A stretch of 64,000 nt of DNA from Bordetella genomosp. 2 (lineage in GTDB: Bacteria > Pseudomonadota > Gammaproteobacteria > Burkholderiales > Burkholderiaceae_B), in NCBI RefSeq assembly GCF_002261345.1, contig NZ_NEVT01000003.1, positions 1,178,001 to 1,242,000 of the forward strand, in the 5' to 3' direction. How positions within the stretch are numbered: position 1 is the stretch's first letter; the number at the start of each line of letters is the position of its first letter. A program made the position numbers and the translations under genes. Shown here one piece after another: positions 9,525-18,163 of this stretch. The notes beneath the pieces are model-generated. The model was not told the origin of the DNA. It was given only the letters and a program-made list of their open reading frames with translations, and did no database searches.

Positions 9525-9572
9525 AAAAAACACATGATAAATAACAGGTCGATCAAAAAACATATGTTTTTT
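9525..9572. promoter_or_regulatory. Candidate operator: 18-bp perfect palindrome plus an imperfect half-site copy
   Basis: AAAAAACATATGTTTTTT at 9555-9572 is a perfect palindrome in an AT-rich island upstream of the RpiR-type regulator. AAAAAACACATG at 9525-9536 repeats its left half with one mismatch exactly 30 bp away, about three helical turns. Position and symmetry fit autoregulation by the dimeric RpiR-type protein, but no binding evidence exists. The rest of the 306-base gap 9500-9805 holds the ectR promoter. Confidence 0.5.
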
Positions 9573-9725
9573 CGCGACTCAGGGTAATCCTGATGGGCGC
9601 CGTGTCGTGCCGCGTCCAGCCGGGATTCCTCCCGGGATTGTTTCAAGCGCCCCTGAAAAGTTGATATTTTTCATCATCTTCTTGAAACATGAATTTATTT
9701 ATTCACAATTTGTGGTCATTGCGGG

Positions 9726-9790
9726 TTGACCTGGGCTCGGCGGCGGCATATTATCTGGGTAGAATCATTTGAGTAGAAATCAATCCTACT
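9726..9790 (+). promoter_or_regulatory. ectR-ectABCD promoter with candidate EctR operator
   Basis: TTGACC (9726-9731), a 17-base spacer and TATTAT (9749-9754) form a near-consensus sigma70 promoter, with the start site expected near 9761. Just downstream, AGTAG (9772-9776) and CTACT (9786-9790) form an inverted repeat, and GTAGAATCATT / GTAGAAATCAAT form a direct repeat at 9759 and 9773. A MarR-type repressor bound here would block transcription. EctR of halophilic methylotrophs is known to repress from a pseudopalindrome overlapping its promoter. Confidence 0.65.
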
Positions 9791-9805
9791 GAACTATTTT
9801 CAGTC

Positions 9806-10351
9806 ATGAACAACGTTTCTTCGCCCGATCCGTCACAGCAGTACGACTTGCGCATCCTGCGTGCCCTGCGCCGCATCACGCGCTCGATCGCGCTGCATTC
9901 GCGCCAGCTGGCGGCGGTCAGCCACATCACCGCCCCCCAGCTCATGTGCCTGCGCACCGTGATCGCCAACGGGCCGCTGACGGCCACCGCCATCAGCCGT
10001 GAAATCCACGTCAGCCCCAGCACGGTCGTGGGCATTCTCGACCGCCTGGAAGACAAGGGCCTGGTGCGCCGCGAGCGCGGCCGGGAAGACCGCCGCATCG
10101 TGTTCGTATCGGCCACCGACGCCGGCCGCGAGCTGGCCGCCCAGGCGCCGTCGCCGCTGCAGAAACACCTGGCCGACGCGCTCAATGCGCTGCCCGAACT
10201 CGAGCAGGCCACCATCACCCTGGCGCTCGAGCGCATCGTCACCCTGATGGAACAGGAAGGGCATGCGGTCGAGGCGCACGGCGATGTCTCGTCGCCCATT
10301 CTCGAAGTGCCTACCGGCGGGGCGCCGCCTGAATCGGGGCTGGTCGTATGA
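9806..10351 (+). CDS. ectR: MarR-family regulator of ectoine synthesis (EctR-like)
   Basis: DNA-binding winged-helix protein of 181 residues. The recognition region is [20 protein letters not shown] and the wing is [18 protein letters not shown], both typical MarR. The ATG at 9806 follows a good promoter. The last four bases overlap the ectA start (ATGA), so ectR is the first gene of the ect operon, as in methylotrophs that encode EctR1. It probably represses ectABCD at low osmolarity and controls itself through the inverted repeat at 9772-9790. Assignment to EctR rests on operon position; MarR fold is certain. Confidence 0.88.
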   Translation: MNNVSSPDPSQQYDLRILRALRRITRSIALHSRQLAAVSHITAPQLMCLRTVIANGPLTATAISREIHVSPSTVVGILDRLEDKGLVRRERGREDRRIVFVSATDAGRELAAQAPSPLQKHLADALNALPELEQATITLALERIVTLMEQEGHAVEAHGDVSSPILEVPTGGAPPESGLVV

Positions 10352-10914
10352 GGGGGCAAGCTCTGCACACCCCCCAGTCTTCATCGGCCGTCCAGCCGGC
10401 CGCTTCCCCGCGCCTGCAATTGCGGGCGCCGCGCCGCACCGACGGGGCCGCGCTGCACCGCCTGGTGTCCGAGTGCCCGCCGCTCGACGTCAATTCCCTG
10501 TATGCCTATCTGCTGCTGTGCGAGCACTTCAGCGCCACCTGCGTGGTGGCCGAAAGCGCCGGCGGCCGCATCGATGGGTTCATTTCCGCATATTTGCCGC
10601 CAGCCCGGCCCGACGTGATCTTCGTCTGGCAGGTTGCCGTGCATTCCCGCGCACGCGGCCAACGGTTGGGCCGCGCCATGCTTCGCGAGCTCTTGCAGCG
10701 CAAGGAGCTGGAGCATGTTCGTCATCTTGAAACCACGGTGGGGCCTGATAACCAGGCATCGCGCCGCACCTTCGCCGGCCTGGCCGGCGAGCTGGGCGCG
10801 CACGTTTCCGAGCAGCCGTTCTTCGACCGGCAATTGTTCGGCGGCGCCGACCATGACGACGAGATGTTGTTGAGGATAGGTCCGTTCACGCTGCCGTCCC
10901 GCCAGGGTTCGTGA
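10348..10914 (+). CDS. ectA: L-2,4-diaminobutyrate N-acetyltransferase
   Basis: Second step of ectoine synthesis: acetylates L-2,4-diaminobutyrate at the gamma amino group with acetyl-CoA. The 188-residue protein is a GNAT enzyme with [20 protein letters not shown] at the start of the domain, [16 protein letters not shown] typical of EctA, and the acetyl-CoA loop [15 protein letters not shown]. The start overlaps the ectR stop, which implies translational coupling. Residues 1-24 before the domain are longer than in many EctA proteins, so a later start is possible. The 119-base gap to ectB has a small palindrome GCCCATGTGGGC and a good ribosome site but no clear promoter. Confidence 0.93.
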   Translation: MRGQALHTPQSSSAVQPAASPRLQLRAPRRTDGAALHRLVSECPPLDVNSLYAYLLLCEHFSATCVVAESAGGRIDGFISAYLPPARPDVIFVWQVAVHSRARGQRLGRAMLRELLQRKELEHVRHLETTVGPDNQASRRTFAGLAGELGAHVSEQPFFDRQLFGGADHDDEMLLRIGPFTLPSRQGS

Positions 10915-11033
10915 CCCGCGGCGGGGCGCCGGCCGGCGGCCCTATCGGAACCGGGACGCAGTCTTGCCCGAATGCCCATGTGGGCGTCGGTGGCGGCTGT
11001 GTCTGTCAATTCACGAGTTGAAGGGAGGATTCT

Positions 11034-12341
11034 ATGGACTTGAAAATCTTTGACCGGATGGAGTCGGAAGTGCGAGGCTACATCCGGTCGTTTCCGGTGA
11101 TATTCAATCAGGCGCGGGGCTCCGTCCTGATCGATGAGGAAGGTGGCGAGTACATCGACTTCTTCAGCGGCGCGGGCACCTTGAATTACGGCCACAACAA
11201 TCCTGTCTTCAAGGAAAAACTGCTCGAGTACCTGGAATCCGACGGCGTCGTGCATGGCCTGGACATGGCCACCAGCGCCAAGAAGCAATTCCTGGAAGCC
11301 GTCGACCGCGTGCTGCTCAAGCCGCGCAACTGGCAATACACCCTGCAGTTCACCGGGCCGACCGGCACCAACGCGGTCGAGGCGGCGCTGAAGATCGCGC
11401 GCCAGGTCAAGGGCCGTTCCAACATCATTTCCTTCACCCACGGATTCCACGGCGTCAGTGGCGGCTCGCTGGCCGCGACGGCCAACATGAAGTTCCGCGA
11501 CGCGGCCGGGTATGCCCTGGGCAACACGACCTTCATGCCGTACGACGGCTACTTCGGTCCCGACGTCGACACCATCGCCTATCTCGAGCGCATGCTGGAA
11601 GACCCCAGCAGCGGCCTGGACAAGCCGGCCGGCGTGATCGTCGAGACGGTGCAAGGCGAGGGCGGCGTCAACGTGGCCACGCTGCGCTGGCTCAAGGAGC
11701 TGGAAAAGCTGTGCCGCCGCCACGACATGCTGCTGATCGTCGACGACATCCAGGTGGGCTGCGGCCGCACCGGCAGCTTCTTCAGTTTCGAATCGGCCGG
11801 CATCCGCCCCGACATCATCACCCTGTCGAAATCCCTCTCGGGTTTCGGCCTGCCGATGTCGCTGGTGCTGATGAAGCCCGAGCTGGACATCTGGAAGCCG
11901 GGTGCGCACAGCGGCACGTTCCGCGGCAACAACCTGGCCTTCGTCACCGCCACCCAGGCGCTGGACACCTACTGGGCCAGCGATGCGTTCTCGACCGAAG
12001 TGCAGCGCAAGGAGCGGCTGGTGCGCGACTGGCTGGAGAACCTGGCCCACAGCTATCCCAACGCCGGCCTGGCCGTGCGCGGCCGCGGCCTGATCCAGGG
12101 CCTGGTGACCACCGCCGATCCGGCGCTGGCCAATCGCATCGCGCACCAGGCATTCAAGCGCGGCGTCGTCATCGAGACCTCGGGCGCGCAAGACGAAGTG
12201 CTGAAGCTGCTGCCGGCGCTGACCATCGAGGACGATCTGCTGGCCCGCGGCCTGGAAACCATCGAGGCCGCCGTCGCCGAGGCGCTGGGTGAAAGCGGGC
12301 AGTCCGCCCGCGTTCTGAAATTTGGAGGAAAACGCCGATGA
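11034..12341 (+). CDS. ectB: Diaminobutyrate-2-oxoglutarate transaminase
   Basis: First step of ectoine synthesis: converts aspartate-4-semialdehyde to L-2,4-diaminobutyrate with glutamate as amino donor. Class III PLP aminotransferase of 435 residues, with FTGPTGTNAVEAALKIARQ near residue 107, VDDIQVGCGRTG at 236-247 and the Schiff-base lysine 266 in ITLSKSLSGFG. The opening ERMESEVRGYIRSFP-like stretch is characteristic of EctB. GGGAGG precedes the ATG. Its stop overlaps the ectC start by four bases. Confidence 0.96.
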   Translation: MDLKIFDRMESEVRGYIRSFPVIFNQARGSVLIDEEGGEYIDFFSGAGTLNYGHNNPVFKEKLLEYLESDGVVHGLDMATSAKKQFLEAVDRVLLKPRNWQYTLQFTGPTGTNAVEAALKIARQVKGRSNIISFTHGFHGVSGGSLAATANMKFRDAAGYALGNTTFMPYDGYFGPDVDTIAYLERMLEDPSSGLDKPAGVIVETVQGEGGVNVATLRWLKELEKLCRRHDMLLIVDDIQVGCGRTGSFFSFESAGIRPDIITLSKSLSGFGLPMSLVLMKPELDIWKPGAHSGTFRGNNLAFVTATQALDTYWASDAFSTEVQRKERLVRDWLENLAHSYPNAGLAVRGRGLIQGLVTTADPALANRIAHQAFKRGVVIETSGAQDEVLKLLPALTIEDDLLARGLETIEAAVAEALGESGQSARVLKFGGKRR

Positions 12342-12739
12342 TCGTACGCAATGTGAAAGATGTGATCGGGACCAAGGACGAGGTCCGTACCGAAACCTGG
12401 GTCAGCCGCCGCGTGCTGCTGAAGAAGGACGGCATGGGATTCTCGTTCCACGAGACCACCATTTTTCCCGGCGGACGCACGCACATCCACTACAAGAACC
12501 ATCTTGAAGCGGTCTGGTGCATCGAAGGCGACGGTTCCATCGAGACGGTCGCCGACGGCAAGAAATACGAGCTGGGACCGGGCGTGGTGTATGCCCTGAA
12601 CGAAAACGACGAGCACTGGCTGTGCGGCGGCAAGGAGCCGCTGCGCGTCATCTGCGTGTTCAACCCGCCGCTGACCGGCCAGGAAGTGCACGACGCCGAT
12701 GGCGTCTATGCGCTGCCAGTCGAAGAGCAAGCGGCCTGA
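12338..12739 (+). CDS. ectC: L-ectoine synthase
   Basis: Closes the ring of N-gamma-acetyl-diaminobutyrate to form ectoine. Small cupin of 133 residues, the normal size. The metal-binding cupin motif region is GGRTHIHYKNHLEAVWCIEG, followed by GPGVVYALNENDEHWL. It overlaps ectB by four bases (ATGA), so translation is coupled. Essential step for ectoine accumulation under osmotic stress. Confidence 0.97.
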   Translation: MIVRNVKDVIGTKDEVRTETWVSRRVLLKKDGMGFSFHETTIFPGGRTHIHYKNHLEAVWCIEGDGSIETVADGKKYELGPGVVYALNENDEHWLCGGKEPLRVICVFNPPLTGQEVHDADGVYALPVEEQAA

Positions 12740-12756
12740 GAACAAGGAGTCTGAAT

Positions 12757-13680
12757 ATGATCTCACCTGCCCAGGATCCGTACGCCTCGCGTACGGATCG
12801 CAGTTCCGCCATCATCGCCCGCCAGGATCCCGTGGTCTACGGCGAGGGCAAGTACGCCGATGCCCTGTCCGCAGACCAGGTCCAGTCGTACGACCGCGAC
12901 GGTTTCCTGCTGCTGGAAAACGTGTTCACCGAGGCCGAGGTGCAGGCCCTGGTCGCCGAGGTCGAGCGCATGACGCGCGACCCGGCCATCGTGCGCCGCG
13001 AAGAGGCCATCACCGAGCCGGGCAGCAATGCCGTGCGCTCGATCTTCATGGTGCACGTGCTCAATCCCATGCTGGCCCGCCTGACCCGCGACCCGCGCCT
13101 GGCCAATGTGGCGCGCCAGTTGCTCGGCTCGGAGGTGTACATCCACCAGTCGCGCGCCAACATGAAGCCCGGCTTCAAGGGCAAAGAGTTCTACTGGCAC
13201 TCGGACTTCGAGACCTGGCACGTGGAAGACGGCATGCCCGCGATGCGCGCGCTGAGCTGCTCGGTGCTGCTGAGCGACAACAACGAGTGCAATGGCCCGC
13301 TGATGCTGGTGCCGGGCTCGCATCGGCAGTTCATCTCGTGCGTGGGCGAAACCCCGCGCGACCACTACAAGCAGTCGCTGAAGAAGCAGGAATACGGCGT
13401 GCCCGACCCGGTCAGCCTGCAACTGCTGGTGGAGCAGGGCGGCATCCGCACCATGATGGCCAAGGCCGGTTCAGTGGTGTTCTTCGACTGCAACACCATG
13501 CACGGCTCCAACAGCAATATCTCGCCGTGGCCGCGCGCCAATGTCTTCATGGTCTACAACAGCATGGAGAACACGCTCAATGCGCCGAAGTACGGGCTCG
13601 ACCCGCGTCCGGAGCACATCGCCACGCGCAAGGCCTTCAAGGCGGTCACGCCGCTGGACAAGCTGAAGCTGGTCGAATAG
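12757..13680 (+). CDS. ectD: Ectoine 5-hydroxylase (Fe(II)/2-oxoglutarate dioxygenase)
   Basis: Hydroxylates ectoine to 5-hydroxyectoine with oxygen and 2-oxoglutarate. The 307-residue PhyH-family protein carries the iron triad His148 and Asp150 in FYWHSDFETWH and His249 in FDCNTMHGSNSN. The 17-residue EctD signature lies around residues 143-160. AAGGAG precedes the ATG at 12757. It is the last gene of the operon, followed by a strong terminator. Its presence means the organism should make hydroxyectoine as well as ectoine. Confidence 0.96.
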   Translation: MISPAQDPYASRTDRSSAIIARQDPVVYGEGKYADALSADQVQSYDRDGFLLLENVFTEAEVQALVAEVERMTRDPAIVRREEAITEPGSNAVRSIFMVHVLNPMLARLTRDPRLANVARQLLGSEVYIHQSRANMKPGFKGKEFYWHSDFETWHVEDGMPAMRALSCSVLLSDNNECNGPLMLVPGSHRQFISCVGETPRDHYKQSLKKQEYGVPDPVSLQLLVEQGGIRTMMAKAGSVVFFDCNTMHGSNSNISPWPRANVFMVYNSMENTLNAPKYGLDPRPEHIATRKAFKAVTPLDKLKLVE

Positions 13681-13725
13681 CGCGCCCCCTGGCGCCATGC
13701 ACGGCCCGCCCAGCGGGCTGCGAGA

Positions 13726-13753
13726 CCCCGGGAGATCCTCCCGGGGTTTTTTT
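13726..13753 (+). terminator. Intrinsic terminator of the ect operon
   Basis: Perfect 9-bp stem CCCCGGGAG / CTCCCGGGG (13726-13734, 13738-13746) with a three-base loop, followed by seven T (13747-13753). It lies 45 bases after the ectD stop. Confidence 0.93.
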
Positions 13754-13763
13754 ATCCCCAGTT

Positions 13764-13795
13764 CTGTACGTACAGGTTGTACGTATCGTTGTACA
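13764..13795. promoter_or_regulatory. Candidate operator of the acid-sugar operon (three TGTAC repeats)
   Basis: CTGTACGTACAG (13764-13775) is a perfect 12-bp palindrome. TGTAC recurs at 13778 and 13790, so three copies lie at steps of 13 and 12 bp. The GT-N4-AC core resembles sites of HutC-type GntR regulators, and such a regulator (17185-18072) ends the operon. TACACT at 13792-13797 could be the -10 box, placing the repeats over the promoter. Confidence 0.6.
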
Positions 13796-13884
13796 CTGCG
13801 GGTTTTCGACCATCCGGATCGTCCGGAACCACCCACGCGGCCTGGCGGCCCTTTATCTTTCAATAAAAGCTCCTGGAGACACCC

Positions 13885-14910
13885 ATGAACTCCGACGTTT
13901 CCCGCTTCCCCATGTATTCGGCCATGATGAAAGTGCCGGGCGGCCTGATGCTGTTGCCGCTCATCCTCGGTTCGGTCATCGGCACCTTCGCTCCCGACGC
14001 GCTGGCCATCGGCGGGTTCACCACGGCGCTGTTCAAGAACAGCGCGCTGCCGCTGATCGCGCTGCTGATCTTCGCCACCGGCACCCAGGTGAACATGCGC
14101 ACGGGCGGCCCGATCCTGGCCACCGCGGGCACCATCCTGCTGATGAAGACGCTCGTGCCCGCCACGCTGATCGTGCTGTTGGGCAGCTTCGTCGGCCTGG
14201 ATGGCGTGCTCGGCGTGTCGATCCTGGCGATGCTGGCGGCCTTCGACAACAGCAACGGCGGCCTGTGGCTGGCCTATACCGGCCAGTACGGCGACGGCCG
14301 CGACCGCGGCGCCTACGTGGCCAGCGCCGTGAACGACGGGCCGTTCTTCAGCCTGCTGTTCCTGGGCGCTTCCGGCCTGGCCGACATTCCCGTGACGGCG
14401 CTGGTCGCCGCGCTGGTGCCGTTCCTGCTGGGCGTGCTGGTGGGCAACCTGGACGTGCAGTGGCGCAACGTGCTCAAGCCCGTGCCCAACATCGTCATCC
14501 CGTTCTTCGCTTTCGCGCTGGGCACCGGCATCAACCTGGGCGCCGTGGTCTCGGGCGGTGTCACCGGGCTGATCCTGGGGCTGCTCATCAGCCCCATCAC
14601 CGGCGCCCTGGTGTACCTGGGCTACCGCTACATCCTGCGCCGCGGCGGCAAGAGCGGCATCGGTTTCGCCGCCGGCACCACGGCGGGCAATGCCATCGCC
14701 ACGCCCGCGGTAGTGGCCGCCGCCGATCCGACCTTCCAACAGTACGTCAGCACCGCCACCGCGCAGGTGGCCGCGTGCGTGCTGATCAGCTCGATCCTGG
14801 CGCCGGTGCTGGCCTCGTACTTCCTGAAGCGGGCCGGCGAGCTCAAGCCGGCCGACGACGTGGCCGTGCCGCTCGAGGGCGGCGAGCAGCCCGCCGAGGC
14901 GAGGGTCTGA
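13885..14910 (+). CDS. KdgT-type 2-keto-3-deoxygluconate permease family transporter
   Basis: Inner-membrane permease of 341 residues with about ten hydrophobic segments and the KdgT family features KVPGGLMLLPLILGSVIGTF at the start, FKNSALPLIALLIFATGTQ and AAFDNSNGGLWLAYTGQYGD. In E. coli the family imports 2-keto-3-deoxygluconate. Here the neighbours are a DUF1537 kinase and a PdxA2-type dehydrogenase, so the more likely cargo is a four-carbon acid sugar such as threonate or erythronate. GGAG lies just upstream of the ATG at 13885. First gene of the operon; its stop is two bases before the kinase start. Confidence 0.88.
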   Translation: MNSDVSRFPMYSAMMKVPGGLMLLPLILGSVIGTFAPDALAIGGFTTALFKNSALPLIALLIFATGTQVNMRTGGPILATAGTILLMKTLVPATLIVLLGSFVGLDGVLGVSILAMLAAFDNSNGGLWLAYTGQYGDGRDRGAYVASAVNDGPFFSLLFLGASGLADIPVTALVAALVPFLLGVLVGNLDVQWRNVLKPVPNIVIPFFAFALGTGINLGAVVSGGVTGLILGLLISPITGALVYLGYRYILRRGGKSGIGFAAGTTAGNAIATPAVVAAADPTFQQYVSTATAQVAACVLISSILAPVLASYFLKRAGELKPADDVAVPLEGGEQPAEARV

Positions 14911-14912
14911 GC

Positions 14913-16127
14913 GTGGCCCCGTTCATCGCCATCGTCGCCGACGACCTGACCGGTTCGGGCGACACCGCCGTGCAGTTCGTGCGCGCCGGCTGGCCGACGC
15001 AATTGTCGGTGGGCCGGGCCGGACAGGCCCTGGCCGATCCGGCCTCCCGCCGCGCCGAAGTCATCGCCGTCACGACCCACAGCCGGCCCTTGCCGGCGCC
15101 CGAGGCGGCCGCCGTGGTGCGCGACGACGTGGCGGCCCTGCGCGCCGCCGGGGTGCGCCGGCTGTACAAGAAAGTGGACTCGACGCTGCGCGGCGCCTTC
15201 AAGGCCGAGATCGACGCGGCGCGCCAGGCCTGGCGCGCCGACGCGATCGCCGTGGTATGCCCGGCCTTTCCCGCCACCGGGCGCACCGTGCGCGGCGGCG
15301 TCCTGTACGTGGATGGCCGGCCGGTCACCGAGACGTCGGCGGCCACCGACCCGGTCACTCCGGTCACCGAGAGCCATATCCCGACCCTGCTGGGCGGCGC
15401 GCAGCTCGCGGCGATCGACGGCGAAACCGCCGAGGCGCTGGCGGCGCGCATCCAGCAGGCCGGAGCCGTGGTGGTGGTCGATGCCGTCACGCCGGCGGAT
15501 ATCGAGCGCCTGGCCTGCGCCATCGCGCTGATCGGCGAGCGGGCATTGCCGGTGGGCTCCGGCGGCCTGGCCGCGCCGCTGGCGCGCCTGTGGGCCGGCG
15601 CCGAGTCGCGCGGCCCGGTGGTCGTGGTGGTGACGTCGCAGCACAGCGCGGCACGCCGCCAGGCCGCCGCGTTGCAGGCGGCCGGCGCGCAAGTCTGGTC
15701 GCCCACGCTGGCGCAATTGGCTGACGACGCGGCCTGGCACGCCTGGTGTAGCGCCGTGCGCGGCAGCGCGCCCGGCGCCGATACGGCCGCCACGCTCTTG
15801 CTGCTGGCGCCGGAAGGCCGGTTGGCCGGGCTGGACTCGGACACGGTCGCCGCGCGCCTGGGCGGCCTGGCCGGGCAATTGATCGAGGCCGGCGGCTGCG
15901 CCGGCGTGGTGGCCACCGGCGGCGATGGCGCCAGCGCGGTGCTGGCCGCCGTGCAGGCCGGCGGCATTGCGCTGGTGGACGAGGTCACCGGGGGCGTGCC
16001 GCTCGGCACGCTGACCGGCGGCCCGGCCGCCGGACTGCCCATCGTGACCAAGGCCGGCGGCTTCGGCGCCGACGACGTATTGATCCGGGCCGCGCGTGCG
16101 GTCCGCGAACGGAGATTCACATCATGA
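14913..16127 (+). CDS. Four-carbon acid sugar kinase family protein (DUF1537; DtnK/OtnK type)
   Basis: Phosphorylates a four-carbon acid sugar such as D-threonate, D-erythronate or 3-oxo-tetronate at O4; the DUF1537 kinases were assigned this role through their pairing with PdxA2 or OtnC. The 404-residue protein has IVADDLTGSGDTAVQF at the N-terminus, YKKVDSTLRGAFKAEI near residue 87 and TKAGGFGADD near the C-terminus, all family signatures. The start is the GTG at 14913, two bases after the permease stop. Its last four bases overlap the pdxA2 start, so the kinase and dehydrogenase are translationally coupled. Confidence 0.9.
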   Translation: MAPFIAIVADDLTGSGDTAVQFVRAGWPTQLSVGRAGQALADPASRRAEVIAVTTHSRPLPAPEAAAVVRDDVAALRAAGVRRLYKKVDSTLRGAFKAEIDAARQAWRADAIAVVCPAFPATGRTVRGGVLYVDGRPVTETSAATDPVTPVTESHIPTLLGGAQLAAIDGETAEALAARIQQAGAVVVVDAVTPADIERLACAIALIGERALPVGSGGLAAPLARLWAGAESRGPVVVVVTSQHSAARRQAAALQAAGAQVWSPTLAQLADDAAWHAWCSAVRGSAPGADTAATLLLLAPEGRLAGLDSDTVAARLGGLAGQLIEAGGCAGVVATGGDGASAVLAAVQAGGIALVDEVTGGVPLGTLTGGPAAGLPIVTKAGGFGADDVLIRAARAVRERRFTS

Positions 16128-17179
16128 CGCAAGACCCCGCATCCCCCCGTATTCCCACTCTGGCCGTGACGCTGGGCGATGTCGCCGGCATCGGGCCGGA
16201 GATCACGGCCAAGATGCTGCTGGGCCATGACGACCTGCGCCAGCGCGCGCGCCTGGTCGTGGTCGGCGATGCCGCCGCGCTGCGCAAGGCCGTGCAGGCC
16301 CTCGGCGCCGACGCGGCGCAAGTGCGCGTGGTCGAGGGCCCCGAACAGGTCCGCAACGCGCCTGGCACCATCGAAGTCATCCAGGCCGGGCCCTCGCTCG
16401 AGCACGTGCCCCTGGGCGAGCTCAACGCCGATGCCGGCGACGGCTCGGTGCGCTTTGTCACCACGGCCTGCGCGCTGGCCCGCGAGGGCCGCATCGACGG
16501 CATCGTGACCGCGCCGCTGAACAAGGCCGCCATGCACATGGCGGGCCACAAATGGCCCGGGCACACCGAACTGCTGGCGCACGAGTTCGGCGTGAAGACC
16601 TTCTCGCTGGTGCTGTCGGCGGGCGAGCTGTACATCTTCCATGCCACCACGCACGTGTCGCTGCGCCAGGCCATCGAGGACGTGACGCCGCAGCGCATGC
16701 GCGCCGTGTTGCGCCTGGCCGGCTCGTTCGCCCGCGCGCTGGGCCGCGGCGACGAGCCGGTGGCGGTCGCCGGCCTCAATCCGCATGCCGGCGAGAACGG
16801 CATTTTCGGCAGCGAGGATGCCGACATCCTGGCTCCCGCGGTAGCCGAGGCCAACGCGGCCGGCATCCGCGCCGCCGGGCCGATCCCCGCCGACGCGCTG
16901 TTCCCGCAGGCGGTACGGGGCAAGTGGCAGTTCGTCATCGCCTGCTACCACGACCAGGGCCATGCGCCGTTCAAGTCGGTCTACGGCGACGATGGCGTCA
17001 ACATCACCGTGGGCTTGCCGGTGGTGCGGGTGTCGGTCGACCACGGCACCGCCTTCGACATTGCCGGACAGGGCGTGGCGCGCGAGGAAAGCCTGGTCCT
17101 GGCGGCCGAACGCGCCGCCCACCTGGCCCCCGGCTGGTCGCATGTATGGGAAACTGCGCGCTCCACCACCGGAGGCTGA
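16124..17179 (+). CDS. pdxA2: 4-phospho-D-threonate/erythronate dehydrogenase (PdxA2-type)
   Basis: Member of the 4-hydroxythreonine-4-phosphate dehydrogenase family. The 351 residues show GDVAGIGPEITAKML at the N-terminus, APLNKAAMHMAG, and the metal and substrate region LNPHAGENG plus CYHDQGHAPFKSV. True PdxA works in vitamin B6 synthesis. This copy lies in an operon with a DUF1537 kinase and a permease, the arrangement shown for PdxA2, which oxidises and decarboxylates 4-phospho-threonate to dihydroxyacetone phosphate. The role is therefore inferred from context; a backup role in B6 synthesis cannot be excluded. Confidence 0.88.
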   Translation: MTQDPASPRIPTLAVTLGDVAGIGPEITAKMLLGHDDLRQRARLVVVGDAAALRKAVQALGADAAQVRVVEGPEQVRNAPGTIEVIQAGPSLEHVPLGELNADAGDGSVRFVTTACALAREGRIDGIVTAPLNKAAMHMAGHKWPGHTELLAHEFGVKTFSLVLSAGELYIFHATTHVSLRQAIEDVTPQRMRAVLRLAGSFARALGRGDEPVAVAGLNPHAGENGIFGSEDADILAPAVAEANAAGIRAAGPIPADALFPQAVRGKWQFVIACYHDQGHAPFKSVYGDDGVNITVGLPVVRVSVDHGTAFDIAGQGVAREESLVLAAERAAHLAPGWSHVWETARSTTGG

Positions 17180-17184
17180 TTTCC

Positions 17185-18072
17185 ATGGCGTCGTCCGCCA
17201 GTACCGTCGCATCGCTGGATCGCTCCAGCGCCCATCCCCTGCATGCGCAGGTCGCCCAGGCCCTGCGCCGCGAGATCGGCGGACGACGCCTGGCGCCCGG
17301 CACCGCGCTGCCCAGCGAGGCGGCGCTGTGCCGTCAGTTCGGCGTGGCGCGCAGCGTCGTGCGGCAGGCCCTGGCGGCGCTGGTGGCCGAAGGGGCCATC
17401 CGGCGCGAGCCGGGCCGCGCGCCGACCGTGGCGCCTCCGCTCGAGCATCATCGGATGGTGCAGCGCTCCACTGGCCTGTTCGAGCAGTTCGCCAGCATCG
17501 GCACGGCGCTGCGCACCCGGGTCCTGCGCTGCGAGCCCGCGACGGCGCCGCCCGACGTCGCCGCGTTCTTCGGCACAGCCGATGCCTTGCTGCTGGAGCG
17601 CCTGCGCAGCGTCGACGACGAAACGCTGGCCTTCGTGCGCACATGGCTGCCGCGCGCGCGCCTGCCGGGCCTGGCGGCCGAACATCTGCACGATGCCTCG
17701 CTACATCGCACGCTGGCGCAGCGTTTCGGCCTGCACCCCGGGCGCGGACGCAACCGCATCCGCGCCGTGGGGGCGGACGCCACCCTGGCGCGCGCGCTCG
17801 GCGTGCCATCCGGCAGCCCGCTGCTGATGCTGGAAGGGCAGGGCTTCGATCAGGACGGCCGCCCGCTCGAGTGGTTCACCACCTGGCATCGCGCCGAAAA
17901 ACTGGTGTTCGACGTGGATGTCAGTCCGGCCGGCGAACAGATACAGCCGGCCTTGCCGGATGCGCCAGCCGGCGCGCCGGCCGGCTTCCAGCCAGACGCC
18001 TCGCTGGAGGCCGTCGAGCAGGCGCTGTGCGCGGCGCTCGACCAGGTGCGCCGCCTGCGCGGCAAGGCTTAG
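17185..18072 (+). CDS. GntR-family regulator with UTRA domain
   Basis: The 295-residue protein has an N-terminal GntR winged helix (HPLHAQVAQALRREIGGRRL to EGAIRREPGRAPTVAP) and a C-terminal UTRA ligand-binding domain of the HutC subfamily. The ATG at 17185 lies five bases after the pdxA2 stop. Last gene of the acid-sugar operon and the likely repressor that binds the TGTAC repeats at 13764-13795, released by a pathway metabolite. C-terminal residues after about 260 are not typical UTRA sequence. Confidence 0.9.
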   Translation: MASSASTVASLDRSSAHPLHAQVAQALRREIGGRRLAPGTALPSEAALCRQFGVARSVVRQALAALVAEGAIRREPGRAPTVAPPLEHHRMVQRSTGLFEQFASIGTALRTRVLRCEPATAPPDVAAFFGTADALLLERLRSVDDETLAFVRTWLPRARLPGLAAEHLHDASLHRTLAQRFGLHPGRGRNRIRAVGADATLARALGVPSGSPLLMLEGQGFDQDGRPLEWFTTWHRAEKLVFDVDVSPAGEQIQPALPDAPAGAPAGFQPDASLEAVEQALCAALDQVRRLRGKA

Positions 18073-18163
18073 CCAGCGCCGGCAACGGAGCCTGCCAGCC
18101 CGCGCCGGCGCCTTCGATAGCGGATGCTATGCTTGGGCGCCTCCCTCCGATTGCATTGCCGCC

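Noticed and set aside
12699-16127. A continuous 1142-residue frame across ectD, the permease and the kinase
   Set aside because: Only its last 404 residues, from the GTG at 14913, are protein-like. The rest is a shadow of ectD and the permease in another frame.
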